Positions 55,450-63,264 of a DNA stretch of 64,000 nt are shown piece by piece. The notes below the pieces were generated by a model, which did not search any database, had not been told where the DNA came from, and was given only the letters and a program-made list of their open reading frames with translations. The DNA is taken from NCBI RefSeq assembly GCF_900108335.1, contig NZ_FNVT01000003.1:62001-126000 (forward strand). Reading direction: 5' to 3'. The translations under genes were made by a program, and so were the position numbers. This DNA is from Nonomuraea solani. Lineage in GTDB: Bacteria > Actinomycetota > Actinomycetes > Streptosporangiales > Streptosporangiaceae. Numbering within the stretch: position 1 is the stretch's first letter; every line of letters begins with the position of its first letter.

Positions 55450-55880
55450 GCGGCGCGCCGCTCGTCGATCAGGGTGCGTCGCACGCACACCCCGTCCTTC
55501 AGCCACTGCCAGACCCGGCTGCGCGACCCGCCGTCCTCGCTCAGCACGATCAGCTCGAACAGCCGCAGGTCCTGGCCCTTGTAGCGCCAGGTCAGGTAGA
55601 TGGTGCTGTCGTCCAGCTCCCAGAACTCGCCCTTGAGCCGCTCGGTGTCGAACGCGCAGCGGCCGTTCCCGAGGTAGACGCCGGGGAACTCGTGCACCTC
55701 CGTACGCCCGTCGTCCCAGGTGTAGCGGTTGGTCTGGTGGTAGGCGTCGCCGCGGATCGCGCAGGTCATGTGGACCCGATGCCGGTCGAGCAGGGCGCCG
55801 TCGCGGTCGAGGTGCCGGTATTCGCCCTCCCACTCCCCCTCGTGCCTGGCCAGCAACGGCATGTCCGCGCGAAGTCCCAT
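55446..55880 (-). CDS. Uncharacterised 144-residue protein, possibly calycin/DUF3598-like
   Basis: Not recognised with confidence. The sequence is Trp-rich and strand-rich: HEGEWEGEYRHLDRDGALLD, RHRVHMTCAIRGDAYHQTNR, YTWDDGRTEVHEFPGVY, STIYLTWRYKGQDLRLFELI. The pattern resembles a lipocalin-like beta barrel for a small hydrophobic ligand. There is no signal peptide. It is coupled by a GTGA overlap to the nitrilase-like gene and lies six bases from the aldehyde dehydrogenase stop, so the three genes are one operon. Confidence 0.75.
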   Translation of the reverse strand: MGLRADMPLLARHEGEWEGEYRHLDRDGALLDRHRVHMTCAIRGDAYHQTNRYTWDDGRTEVHEFPGVYLGNGRCAFDTERLKGEFWELDDSTIYLTWRYKGQDLRLFELIVLSEDGGSRSRVWQWLKDGVCVRRTLIDERRAA

Positions 55881-55886
55881 ACGGCG

Positions 55887-57356
55887 CTACTCCTTCGTCG
55901 TGTGCCACCACGGGTCCGCGGTGGTCGATCGGTTGACCAGGAAGGCCCGGCGGCGCAGGAACCTGCCGATGGAGGCCGCCCCCATGCGCGAGCCGCCGAG
56001 CCCGGACAGGCGGAAGGAGTGCTTCTCGCCCTCGTGCACGAGCGCGGTCAGCGCCGCGTCGTTGACGCTGACCGCGCCGGCCTGGAGCCGGGCGGCCACC
56101 TCCATGGCCTCCTCCTCGGTGGCGGCGAAGACGGCGGCCGACAGCCCGTACGCCGAGTCGTTGGCCAGGGCGACCGCCTCGTCAGGACCGTCCACGGCCA
56201 TGACCGGCAGCACCGGGCCGAACGTCTCCTCCGTCATGACCAGCATGCCGTGATCGACCCCGGACAGGACGGTCGGACGGCACCAATGACCGCCGCCGTG
56301 CCGCTCGATCCGGCCCCCGGTGTGCACGGTCGCCCCCTTGGCCACGGCGTCGGCCAGGTGGGCGGCGATCACGTCCTCCTGGCCGGGCCCGATGATGGGC
56401 CCGATGGGGCCGCCCTCGCAGGTCAGCCCGACGGCGGCGGCCTTGTCCACGAGCAGCGCCAGGAACTCGTCGTACGCCTCGCGCGCCACATAGACCCGCT
56501 CGATCGACTGGCAGGACTGCCCGGCGTTGGCGGTGCCGCCCCACAGCACGGCCGACGTGGCCCGGTCGAGGTCGGCCCCGGCCAGCACGATCGCCGGGTC
56601 CTTGCCGCCGAGCTCCAGGAACGCCGGCACGAACGCGTCGGCCGCCGCCCGCGCCACCAGCCGCCCGGTCTCGACGCTGCCGGTGAAGACCACGGCGTCG
56701 ACCAGGCCCACCAGCGCCGCGCCCGTCGCGCCGTCGCCTTCGACGACCCGCAGCGGCAGCTCGCCGGGGACCAGCCGCATCAGCGGCTCGATGAACCGGG
56801 GCGTCACCTCGCTCGGCTTGACCAGCACGGTGCAGCCGGCGGCCAGCGCGGGGACGGCGTCGATGAGACCGAGCAGGAGCGGGAAGTTCCAGGGGCTGAT
56901 CATCCCGGCCAGCTCGTACGGCACCGCGTCGCCGCCCACGAAGACGCCGGGCAGGGCGGCGGGGCGTTCGGGCGGCGGGGCGAGGAGGGCGGGCGCCTGG
57001 CGTACCCAGCGGGCGATCAGCCCGGCGGTGACCTGCCGTTCGAGCACCGACTCCCCCACCCGGCCGGTGTCGGCCACCAGCGCGGCGAGCAGATCGTCGT
57101 CGTCGGCCAGCGCGGCGCCGAACGCGGCCAGGACCGCCCCGCGATCGGCCCGCCGCCACGCGGGGGCCCTCTCGCGCAGACCGGCCGCGACGGCGGCCAG
57201 CCGGTCGGGCGGAATCGGGTCCAGTGCCCTGTCGGGCCGTCCGGTGATCGGATTGCGCACGTCCATGGGCTGCGGCCGCCCGGTGCCCGGGTCGCGCACG
57301 GTCATGAGATGCGGCCACGAAACATGGGGCTCCTCGCGATACTCGGCGGGAGCCAT
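55887..57356 (-). CDS. NAD(P)-dependent aldehyde dehydrogenase family protein
   Basis: The roughly 490-residue protein has the family's motifs: GMISPWNFPLLLGLI, VLVKPSEVTP, VFTGSVETGRLV, the general base Glu in FLELGGKDPAIV, the nucleophile Cys in ANAGQSCQSIERVYV and EETFGPVLPVM. The start is uncertain: ATG at 57356 is listed, while ATG at 57305 matches typical N-termini and TTG at 57383 is also open. It begins about 50 bp after cvnD of conservon 2 on the same strand and is probably co-transcribed with it. The aldehyde substrate is unknown. Confidence 0.9.
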   Translation of the reverse strand: MAPAEYREEPHVSWPHLMTVRDPGTGRPQPMDVRNPITGRPDRALDPIPPDRLAAVAAGLRERAPAWRRADRGAVLAAFGAALADDDDLLAALVADTGRVGESVLERQVTAGLIARWVRQAPALLAPPPERPAALPGVFVGGDAVPYELAGMISPWNFPLLLGLIDAVPALAAGCTVLVKPSEVTPRFIEPLMRLVPGELPLRVVEGDGATGAALVGLVDAVVFTGSVETGRLVARAAADAFVPAFLELGGKDPAIVLAGADLDRATSAVLWGGTANAGQSCQSIERVYVAREAYDEFLALLVDKAAAVGLTCEGGPIGPIIGPGQEDVIAAHLADAVAKGATVHTGGRIERHGGGHWCRPTVLSGVDHGMLVMTEETFGPVLPVMAVDGPDEAVALANDSAYGLSAAVFAATEEEAMEVAARLQAGAVSVNDAALTALVHEGEKHSFRLSGLGGSRMGAASIGRFLRRRAFLVNRSTTADPWWHTTKE

Positions 57357-57404
57357 TGGATCAAGTGAGTGCCCGCCCGTCAACGCGTCCGGCGGCCGAT
57401 GGGG

Positions 57405-57992
57405 CTACCCGCCCCACCCCGGCACGGCCATCCGGACCGTCAGCGCGTGCTCGACCAGGTGGATCAGCGCGTTCTTGACGGAGTCCTTGGACCGGGCGTC
57501 CAGGCGTACCAAGGGGATGTGCGGCGCGAGAGTCAGCGCGTCGCGCACCTCGATGTCGCTGTGCGGATACTGGCCGTCCCACCCGTTGACGCCCACCACG
57601 AACGGGAGTTGCGCCTCTTCGAAGTAGTCGATCGCCGGAAAGCTGTCGGCAAGACGGCGCGTGTCGACCAGCACGACCGCGCCGATGGCGCCGCGCACCA
57701 GGTCGTCCCACATGAACCAGAACCGGTGCTGCCCGGGCGTCCCGAACAGGTACAGGATCAGGTCGCGGTCGAGAGAGACCCGGCCGAAGTCCATGGCGAC
57801 GGTCGTGGTCGACTTCAGCGGCGTCATACCCAGGTCGTCGATGCCGGCGGAGGCGTCGGTCATGACGGCCTCCGTGGTCAACGGCATGATCTCCGACACC
57901 GCGCCGACGAACGTCGTCTTGCCCACCCCGAACCCTCCAGCCACCACGATCTTCGTCGAGGTGAGGCCGGGGCTAGAGCCTGCGAAGTCCAC
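57405..57992 (-). CDS. cvnD: Conservon 2 GTPase (CvnD-type)
   Basis: The 195-residue GTPase is nearly identical to the conservon 1 copy; seven differences counted by eye all fall in the last third (for example WDGQYPHSDIE against WDGSYAHSDAE). P-loop GGFGVGKTT, switch FGTPGQHRFW and VNGWDG are all kept. It overlaps cvnC by 20 bp, exactly as in conservon 1. It is followed on the same strand by aldehyde dehydrogenase, a small protein and the nitrilase-like gene. Confidence 0.92.
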   Translation of the reverse strand: MDFAGSSPGLTSTKIVVAGGFGVGKTTFVGAVSEIMPLTTEAVMTDASAGIDDLGMTPLKSTTTVAMDFGRVSLDRDLILYLFGTPGQHRFWFMWDDLVRGAIGAVVLVDTRRLADSFPAIDYFEEAQLPFVVGVNGWDGQYPHSDIEVRDALTLAPHIPLVRLDARSKDSVKNALIHLVEHALTVRMAVPGWGG

Positions 57993-58386
57993 TGAGCACC
58001 CTTTCGAGCAGATTGACGTCCGGCCGGCCGGCGTCCAGTTGCGGCTGATGCACGCGGACCAGACCCTCGGCGGCCATGTCAGCGATCAGTACGCGTACCA
58101 CGCCGAGCGGGATCCGCAGCAGGGCCGACACCTCTGCCACGGACCGGACCTGCCGGCACAGTTGGCTGATCGCCTGGTACTCCGGCGTGATGTGCGAGAA
58201 CTCCCGATGCTCGGCCGTCGCCGAGGACACCAGGGCCTCCATCGCCAGCTTGACCCGGGGCGCCGTCCGCCCACCTGTCACCGCGTACGGGCGGACGGGC
58301 GAGGCTGGGTCGGGATTCAGCTGCGACTGGGACTGAGGCTGAGGCGGAGGCGCCCAACCGCTGCTGTTCCATCGGGGGTCTGTCAC
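57973..58386 (-). CDS. cvnC: Conservon 2 DUF742 protein (CvnC-type)
   Basis: The 137-residue DUF742 protein is near-identical to copy 1 from VRPYAVTGG onward (four differences by eye) but has a different Gln/Ser/Pro-rich N-terminal linker. The GTG at 58386 aligns with the only possible start in conservon 1; the frame stays open three codons further upstream here (ATG at 58392). Confidence 0.91.
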   Translation of the reverse strand: MTDPRWNSSGWAPPPQPQSQSQLNPDPASPVRPYAVTGGRTAPRVKLAMEALVSSATAEHREFSHITPEYQAISQLCRQVRSVAEVSALLRIPLGVVRVLIADMAAEGLVRVHQPQLDAGRPDVNLLERVLSGLRRL

Positions 58387-58391
58387 GTACA

Positions 58392-58814
58392 TCACCTGGT
58401 CTGGCTGGCGCGCAGCTCGGCACGCACAGCCGGAGTCAGCACCTGACCGGCGCGGTCGACCATCAGCGTCATCTGGTACGCCACCAGACCCATGTCACAA
58501 TCCGGGGCCGCCAGCACCGCCAGGCAGGAGCCGTCACTGATCGACATGATCAACATCAGTCCGCGCTGCATCTCCACGATCGTCTGGTTGACCGCGCCGC
58601 CCTCGAACACCCTGGCCGCGCCCTGCGTCAGGCTCACCAGGCCCGACGCGATCGCGGCCAGTTGATCCGCCCGGTCGGCGGGAAAGCCCGACGATGCCGC
58701 CAGCGGCAGCCCGTCGGACGAGACCACCACCGCGTGCGCGACACCTGGGACCGTGCTGACGAAGTCGGTGATCAGCCAGTCGACTCCGCGTGCCGCATGG
58801 CTCAGGTCGTTCAT
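58392..58814 (-). CDS. cvnB: Conservon 2 roadblock/LC7 protein (CvnB-type)
   Basis: The 140-residue roadblock protein differs from copy 1 at only two positions near the N-terminus (SHAARG against SQSARG). It overlaps cvnA by four bases. Such identity next to diverged sensors suggests recent duplication or gene conversion. Confidence 0.93.
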   Translation of the reverse strand: MNDLSHAARGVDWLITDFVSTVPGVAHAVVVSSDGLPLAASSGFPADRADQLAAIASGLVSLTQGAARVFEGGAVNQTIVEMQRGLMLIMSISDGSCLAVLAAPDCDMGLVAYQMTLMVDRAGQVLTPAVRAELRASQTR

Positions 58815-61813
58815 GCGCCCTCCTCCGAGGAACCAACGGGTCCGGCAGGGAACGCCCTGCCCTCGGTGATGTCGTCGCGCGCCGCCCGGAAGCCCTGCTG
58901 GAAGCTCGAAAGCCGGTTGCGGACCCGGTCGGGCGACACCGACGGCATCGGTGTGACGCCCTTCGGGGACGCCGAGGTGTCCGCCGAACCCGGCACCAGA
59001 TTGGCCTTGGGCACCCGTTTGGGCAGCCCGGCCGCCGTCGAACCGTCTCGTGCCGGCTCCACTACCGCCTCCGCCGCGCTCCAGCCCGCGTCCGCCTTGG
59101 TCGAGCCCCAGTTCGCGCCGTCGGAGTCGCGCCCGAACCAGGCGGACTCGACCGCGGCGAAGATCGGCAGGTAGTCGTCACCGGCGGACGCGGGCGGGAC
59201 CGCCGGGATGGGGCCGGTGGCGCCGGACTCGGACTCGGGGAAGTCGAACCCCGGCCGCTGCGGCGGCATGGTGTCGTGGTTCCAGCCGCCGGGCGGCGGT
59301 TCGGGGACCGGGCGTTTGGGCAGGCCGCGGTCGCCGTTCCAGGCCGGGCCGCGAGGCGGCACCCAGACGTCGGAGTTGTCCTGGCCCCCGCGCCCTCCCG
59401 GCGGCCAGCCGGAATTGTCGGACGCGCCGCGCGGCTCCGAAGGCCAGCCCGCGTTGTCAGGAGCGCCACGCGGTTCGGACGGCCAGCCCGCGTTGTCGGG
59501 AGCGCCACGCGGTTCGGAGGGCCAGGCGGTGGGGTCGGGCTGCCACGGGGGCGCGGCCGGCCAGTTGCCGCCCAGCTCCGGGTTCGACGGGAAGGACGGG
59601 TGACCGGGGCCCATTTGACCCATCGGTCCCGGATGGAGCTGCGACGTCGGCTGCGGCCAGTCGGTGACGGGCGGGGCCGGGTGCGGTCCCGCGTACGGCT
59701 CGTTGCCGAAACCGCCACTGGCCGCACCCGCGAAGGCCGGCGGCTGATTGCCGGAGAACGACGGCGTGCCGGTGTAGACGGGGTTCTGGGAGCCCAGCAT
59801 GCTCTCGGGAATCAGCACCATCGCGGTCAGGCCGCCGGAGCCGTGCGGGCGCAACTGCACCCGGATGCCGTGCCGGTGCGCCAGACGGGCGACCACGAAC
59901 AGGCCCATCCGCCGCGACACCGACACGTCCACGCTGGGCGCGTCCGTCAGCCGCTCGTTCGCCTGGGTCAGCTCCTCCTGCGTCATGCCGATGCCGGAGT
60001 CGGTGATCGACAACATCACGCCGCCGCCGTCGATCCGGCTGCCCGACACGGTCACCCTGGTCTCGCGGGGCGAGAACGACAGAGCGTTCTCCACCACCTC
60101 GGCGAGCAGGTGGATCACGTCGTTGACGGCCTGCCCGGCCACCGAGACGCCGTCGGGCACCTGGAGCACGACCCGCTCGTAGCTCTCGACCTCCGACAGC
60201 GAGGCCCGCGCCACGTCGACCAGCTTGACCGGCTGGCTCCACCGGCGCGGCGGGTCCTGGCCCGCCAGCACCAGCAGGTTCTCGCTGTTGCGCCGCATGC
60301 GGGTGGCCAGGTGGTCCAGCTTGAACAGGTTGCCGAGCCGCAGTTCGTCCTGCTCGCCCTGCTCCAGGCCGTCGATCAGGGTGATCTGCCGCTCCACCAG
60401 CGTCTGACTGCGGCGCGACAGGTTCACGAACATCGCGTTGACGTTGCTCCGCAGCCGCGCCTCCTCGCCGGCCAGCCGGACCGCCTCACGGTGCACCTCG
60501 TCGAACGCCCGCGCGACCTCACCGATCTCGTCGTGGGTGTCCACGCCGATCGGGAGGACGGAGCCGACCGTGCCGTCGCCGGCCGCGCGGAGCTGTTGCA
60601 CGGTCTCCGGCAGGCGGTGCCCGGCGATGTCGAGCGCCTCGCGGCGCAGCTTGCGCAGCGGCCTGATGAGCGAGCGGGCGATGAGCAGGATGATCGAGAT
60701 GACCACGATCAGCAGCAGCAGGATGAGGCCGCCGGAGATCAGCGCCGAGCGGTTGGCGCCCTCCTCCAGGCCACGGGCGCGCAGGATGACGGAGGAGGAC
60801 AGGTCCTTCTCCACGCTCCGCAGCGCGTCGATCTTGCCGGTGCTGACGTCGAACCAGGTGGCGCCGTCGCCGTCGGGCGGCACGCCGATGCTCAGCTCCT
60901 TGCCCTCCGCCGACTGCGCCATGGCCCGCAGCCTGAACAGGTCGGTCTGGTCGACGTCGCGGCCCACGACCGTGTTGCGGTAGAGCTCCAGTTGGTCGAG
61001 GTTGGCCAGGGTGGCGAACAGCGTCTCTTCGCTCTCCTCGCGCGACTTGGCGTCGGTGAGGGCCTCCAGCTCCCCGCTGTCGAAGCCCTTCTTGTCCAGG
61101 GCGCTGGCCAGGACGCCGCGCTGCTTGGACGCCTGCTCCTTGGCCCGCGAGATGGCGGCCATCGAGCCGGCGCTGCGCGAGACCTCGTCGTCCACCGCCA
61201 CCTGGCCTACCTGGTCGTGGAACTGCAGCAGGGTCGCGATGATCTCGGAGTATTTCCTGATCATCGGCAGTGGCTGGATCTTGCCCTTGACCGCCGTGTC
61301 GCGCAGCGTCGGGATCTCCTCCAGACGCCGCAGCACCGGTCGTACGGCCTCGGCGTGGGTGTCCGTCAACGCGAGCGTCCGCTGCTTGGCCTCGTCGATG
61401 AGGCCGTTCACCCCGCTGTAGGTGCTGCGTAGCTGGGCCTCGCGATTCTCGGGCCGGCCCTGGGCGATGTAGAGAGCGGTCTGGTCGCGTTCGAAGGACA
61501 GCTCGTGCGTGACGGCCCCGAGTTGCTCGCTCAGCTCGGCGACCTCGCGAAGGGTCTGGTAGGTGTTGGCGTCGCTGAGCGAGGTGACGACGCTCAGTCC
61601 GCCCAGGCCCACGGCCACGGCCGTGGGAACGACGATCAGCGCGACAAGGCGCGATCTCACGTGCCAGTTGCCCAAACCGAACCTATTAGAGGAGGTTTTG
61701 GACAGCCGTCGCTTCTGATGGCCGTGCGGCTCGCGGTCGGCGGAAGCTTCAGCGCTCTGCGTTCTCACTTGCCTTCGCAACCTCTCGCCCTGAGGGGAAT
61801 TCCCGGTGGTCAT
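58811..61813 (-). CDS. cvnA: Conservon 2 membrane sensor histidine kinase-like protein (CvnA-type)
   Basis: The roughly 1000-residue protein has the same layout as copy 1: a membrane helix (LVALIVVPTAVAVGLGGLSV), an extracellular NIT-like helical domain, a second helix (ALISGGLILLLLIVVISIIL), HAMP, LFKLDHLATRMRRNSENLLVLAG, and HATPase (VENALSFSPRETRV, TDSGIGM). The sensor domain is strongly diverged, while the HAMP-to-HATPase core is almost unchanged. The disordered C-terminus carries 13-residue repeats (GWPSEPRGAPDNA). ATG at 61813 is listed, but the conserved TTG/GTG context of copy 1 is also present about 12-16 codons downstream. Confidence 0.88.
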   Translation of the reverse strand: MTTGNSPQGERLRRQVRTQSAEASADREPHGHQKRRLSKTSSNRFGLGNWHVRSRLVALIVVPTAVAVGLGGLSVVTSLSDANTYQTLREVAELSEQLGAVTHELSFERDQTALYIAQGRPENREAQLRSTYSGVNGLIDEAKQRTLALTDTHAEAVRPVLRRLEEIPTLRDTAVKGKIQPLPMIRKYSEIIATLLQFHDQVGQVAVDDEVSRSAGSMAAISRAKEQASKQRGVLASALDKKGFDSGELEALTDAKSREESEETLFATLANLDQLELYRNTVVGRDVDQTDLFRLRAMAQSAEGKELSIGVPPDGDGATWFDVSTGKIDALRSVEKDLSSSVILRARGLEEGANRSALISGGLILLLLIVVISIILLIARSLIRPLRKLRREALDIAGHRLPETVQQLRAAGDGTVGSVLPIGVDTHDEIGEVARAFDEVHREAVRLAGEEARLRSNVNAMFVNLSRRSQTLVERQITLIDGLEQGEQDELRLGNLFKLDHLATRMRRNSENLLVLAGQDPPRRWSQPVKLVDVARASLSEVESYERVVLQVPDGVSVAGQAVNDVIHLLAEVVENALSFSPRETRVTVSGSRIDGGGVMLSITDSGIGMTQEELTQANERLTDAPSVDVSVSRRMGLFVVARLAHRHGIRVQLRPHGSGGLTAMVLIPESMLGSQNPVYTGTPSFSGNQPPAFAGAASGGFGNEPYAGPHPAPPVTDWPQPTSQLHPGPMGQMGPGHPSFPSNPELGGNWPAAPPWQPDPTAWPSEPRGAPDNAGWPSEPRGAPDNAGWPSEPRGASDNSGWPPGGRGGQDNSDVWVPPRGPAWNGDRGLPKRPVPEPPPGGWNHDTMPPQRPGFDFPESESGATGPIPAVPPASAGDDYLPIFAAVESAWFGRDSDGANWGSTKADAGWSAAEAVVEPARDGSTAAGLPKRVPKANLVPGSADTSASPKGVTPMPSVSPDRVRNRLSSFQQGFRAARDDITEGRAFPAGPVGSSEEGA
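59383..59535 (-). repeat. 39-bp in-frame repeat in conservon 2 cvnA
   Basis: Three to four units of about 39 bp, each starting with an AGCGCCACGCGGTTCGGA-like block, encode the GWPSEPRGAPDNA repeats of the disordered tail. Confidence 0.85.
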
Positions 61814-62265
61814 GCAGCTGAATGGACGCGGGGCAATATGTACCTCGAGATAAGCGTCATTTGAGCACACGCAGGGGTAAGGGCCAACCACTACTTGTGC
61901 CCCGATGAGGTGTTTATCCCTAGATGTCCAGAAAATACGACAGAATCGGCAAGATGCCGTCTACCAGGTAAAACGTAGCCATGAAAGATCGTTCCACGAG
62001 CCGGCTCCGGACTCGCGGAAATGATCGTCACATTGACACCCGAGGTCCCGCCAGTCACCTTCTTTCCCAAACCGGACAAACATGCGGGTCGTTTAATTTT
62101 CACGATAGAGCGGCAAACCGACATTGCAACCGTAAGTGTTATTTTCGCGATAACGACCGCCAATTTGGTGCTACGGTCGATCCCTACTTGTGCGTCAGGC
62201 ACACACCCCCCGGGAGCAGAAGCCGCCCGGTCCCCCCATGGCTCCATCGGAAGGGAGTCCCTGAC
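61814..62265. promoter_or_regulatory. AT-rich divergent control region, conservon 2 / importer 4
   Basis: The 452 bp are AT-richer than their surroundings, as in the conservon 1 region. CCCTAGATGTCCAGA at 61918 matches the word at 40689 in the other region. The decamer CTACTTGTGC occurs at 61891 and again at 62184. AAGGGAG before 62266 is the lipoprotein's ribosome site. No gene is recognised here, although short open frames exist. Confidence 0.6.
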
Positions 62266-63264
62266 ATGAGGCTTGGCCGTTCCGCCCGGGCCGCCATCAT
62301 CGGATTCGCTCTGACGCTCGGCGCCGCCGCGTGCACCTCCGGCGTCGAGACGACCGCGAGCGCCCCGCCCTCCGCGTCCGTGAGCGGTCTGGAGAAGACG
62401 AAGCTCAAGATCGCCACACTGCCGGCCATCGACAGTGCCGCCCTGTACGTCGCCATCGACCAGAAGCTCTTCGAGCAGGAGGGCCTGGAGGTCACCCCGC
62501 AGGTCGTCCAGAACGCGCCCGAGGCCATCCCGATGCTGCTGAACGGCGAGATCGACGCCATGTTCGGCAACTACGTGTCGATGTTCGCGGCCCACGACAA
62601 GGGCTCGCTCAAGCTGCGCATCCTGGCGGAGGGCTCGCGTGCCGCCCCCGACTCGCTCAGCGTCATGGCGCTGCCCAACTCACCCATCAAGACCGCCAAG
62701 GACCTGGAAGGCAAGACGATCAACGTGAACGTCCTGCACAACTTCCAGGAACTCGCACTCACCCAGGTGCTCAAGGCCAACAACGTCGACCCGGCCACGA
62801 TCAAGTACGTCCAGGTGACGTTCCAGAACATCATGCCCTCGTGGAAGGGCGGCCAGATCGACGCGGCCTACCTGGGCGAGCCCATGGTGACGGCGGCCAC
62901 GGCCTCGATGGGTGCCCGCAAGATCCTCGACCCGGCCTCGGGTCCCGCCGCGGAGTTCCCGATCTCCGGCTACGTCAGCACACAGGACTGGTACGACAAG
63001 AACCCGAAGGTGTCGGCCGCGTTCCAGCGGGCGATCCACAACGCGGCCAAGCTCATGGAGACCAACCGTGAGGCGGTGGCCAAGGTGCTGCCGAACTTCA
63101 CCCAGATCGACGCGGCCACGGCGGCGACCGTGACGTTCCCGTACTTCTCCAGCAACGACAACCCCGTCCGCCTCCAGCGGGTGGCGGACTGGATGCTGGA
63201 GGCCAAGTGGCTCACCAAGGCGATCGACGTCAAGGCGCTCATGTCGCCCACGACCTCGGGGTGA
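62266..63264 (+). CDS. NitT/TauT-type ABC importer lipoprotein 4
   Basis: 332 residues with lipobox GAAAC near residue 23 and a Ser/Ala/Pro linker. The binding fold has IDSAALYVAIDQKLFEQEGL, GEIDAMFGNYVSMF, NSPIKTAKDLEGKTINVNVL, GQIDAAYLGEPMV and NPKVSAAFQRAIHNAAK. It is the most diverged of the four copies. It is divergent from cvnA of conservon 2 in the same way that lipoprotein 1 is divergent from conservon 1. Confidence 0.9.
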   Translation: MRLGRSARAAIIGFALTLGAAACTSGVETTASAPPSASVSGLEKTKLKIATLPAIDSAALYVAIDQKLFEQEGLEVTPQVVQNAPEAIPMLLNGEIDAMFGNYVSMFAAHDKGSLKLRILAEGSRAAPDSLSVMALPNSPIKTAKDLEGKTINVNVLHNFQELALTQVLKANNVDPATIKYVQVTFQNIMPSWKGGQIDAAYLGEPMVTAATASMGARKILDPASGPAAEFPISGYVSTQDWYDKNPKVSAAFQRAIHNAAKLMETNREAVAKVLPNFTQIDAATAATVTFPYFSSNDNPVRLQRVADWMLEAKWLTKAIDVKALMSPTTSG

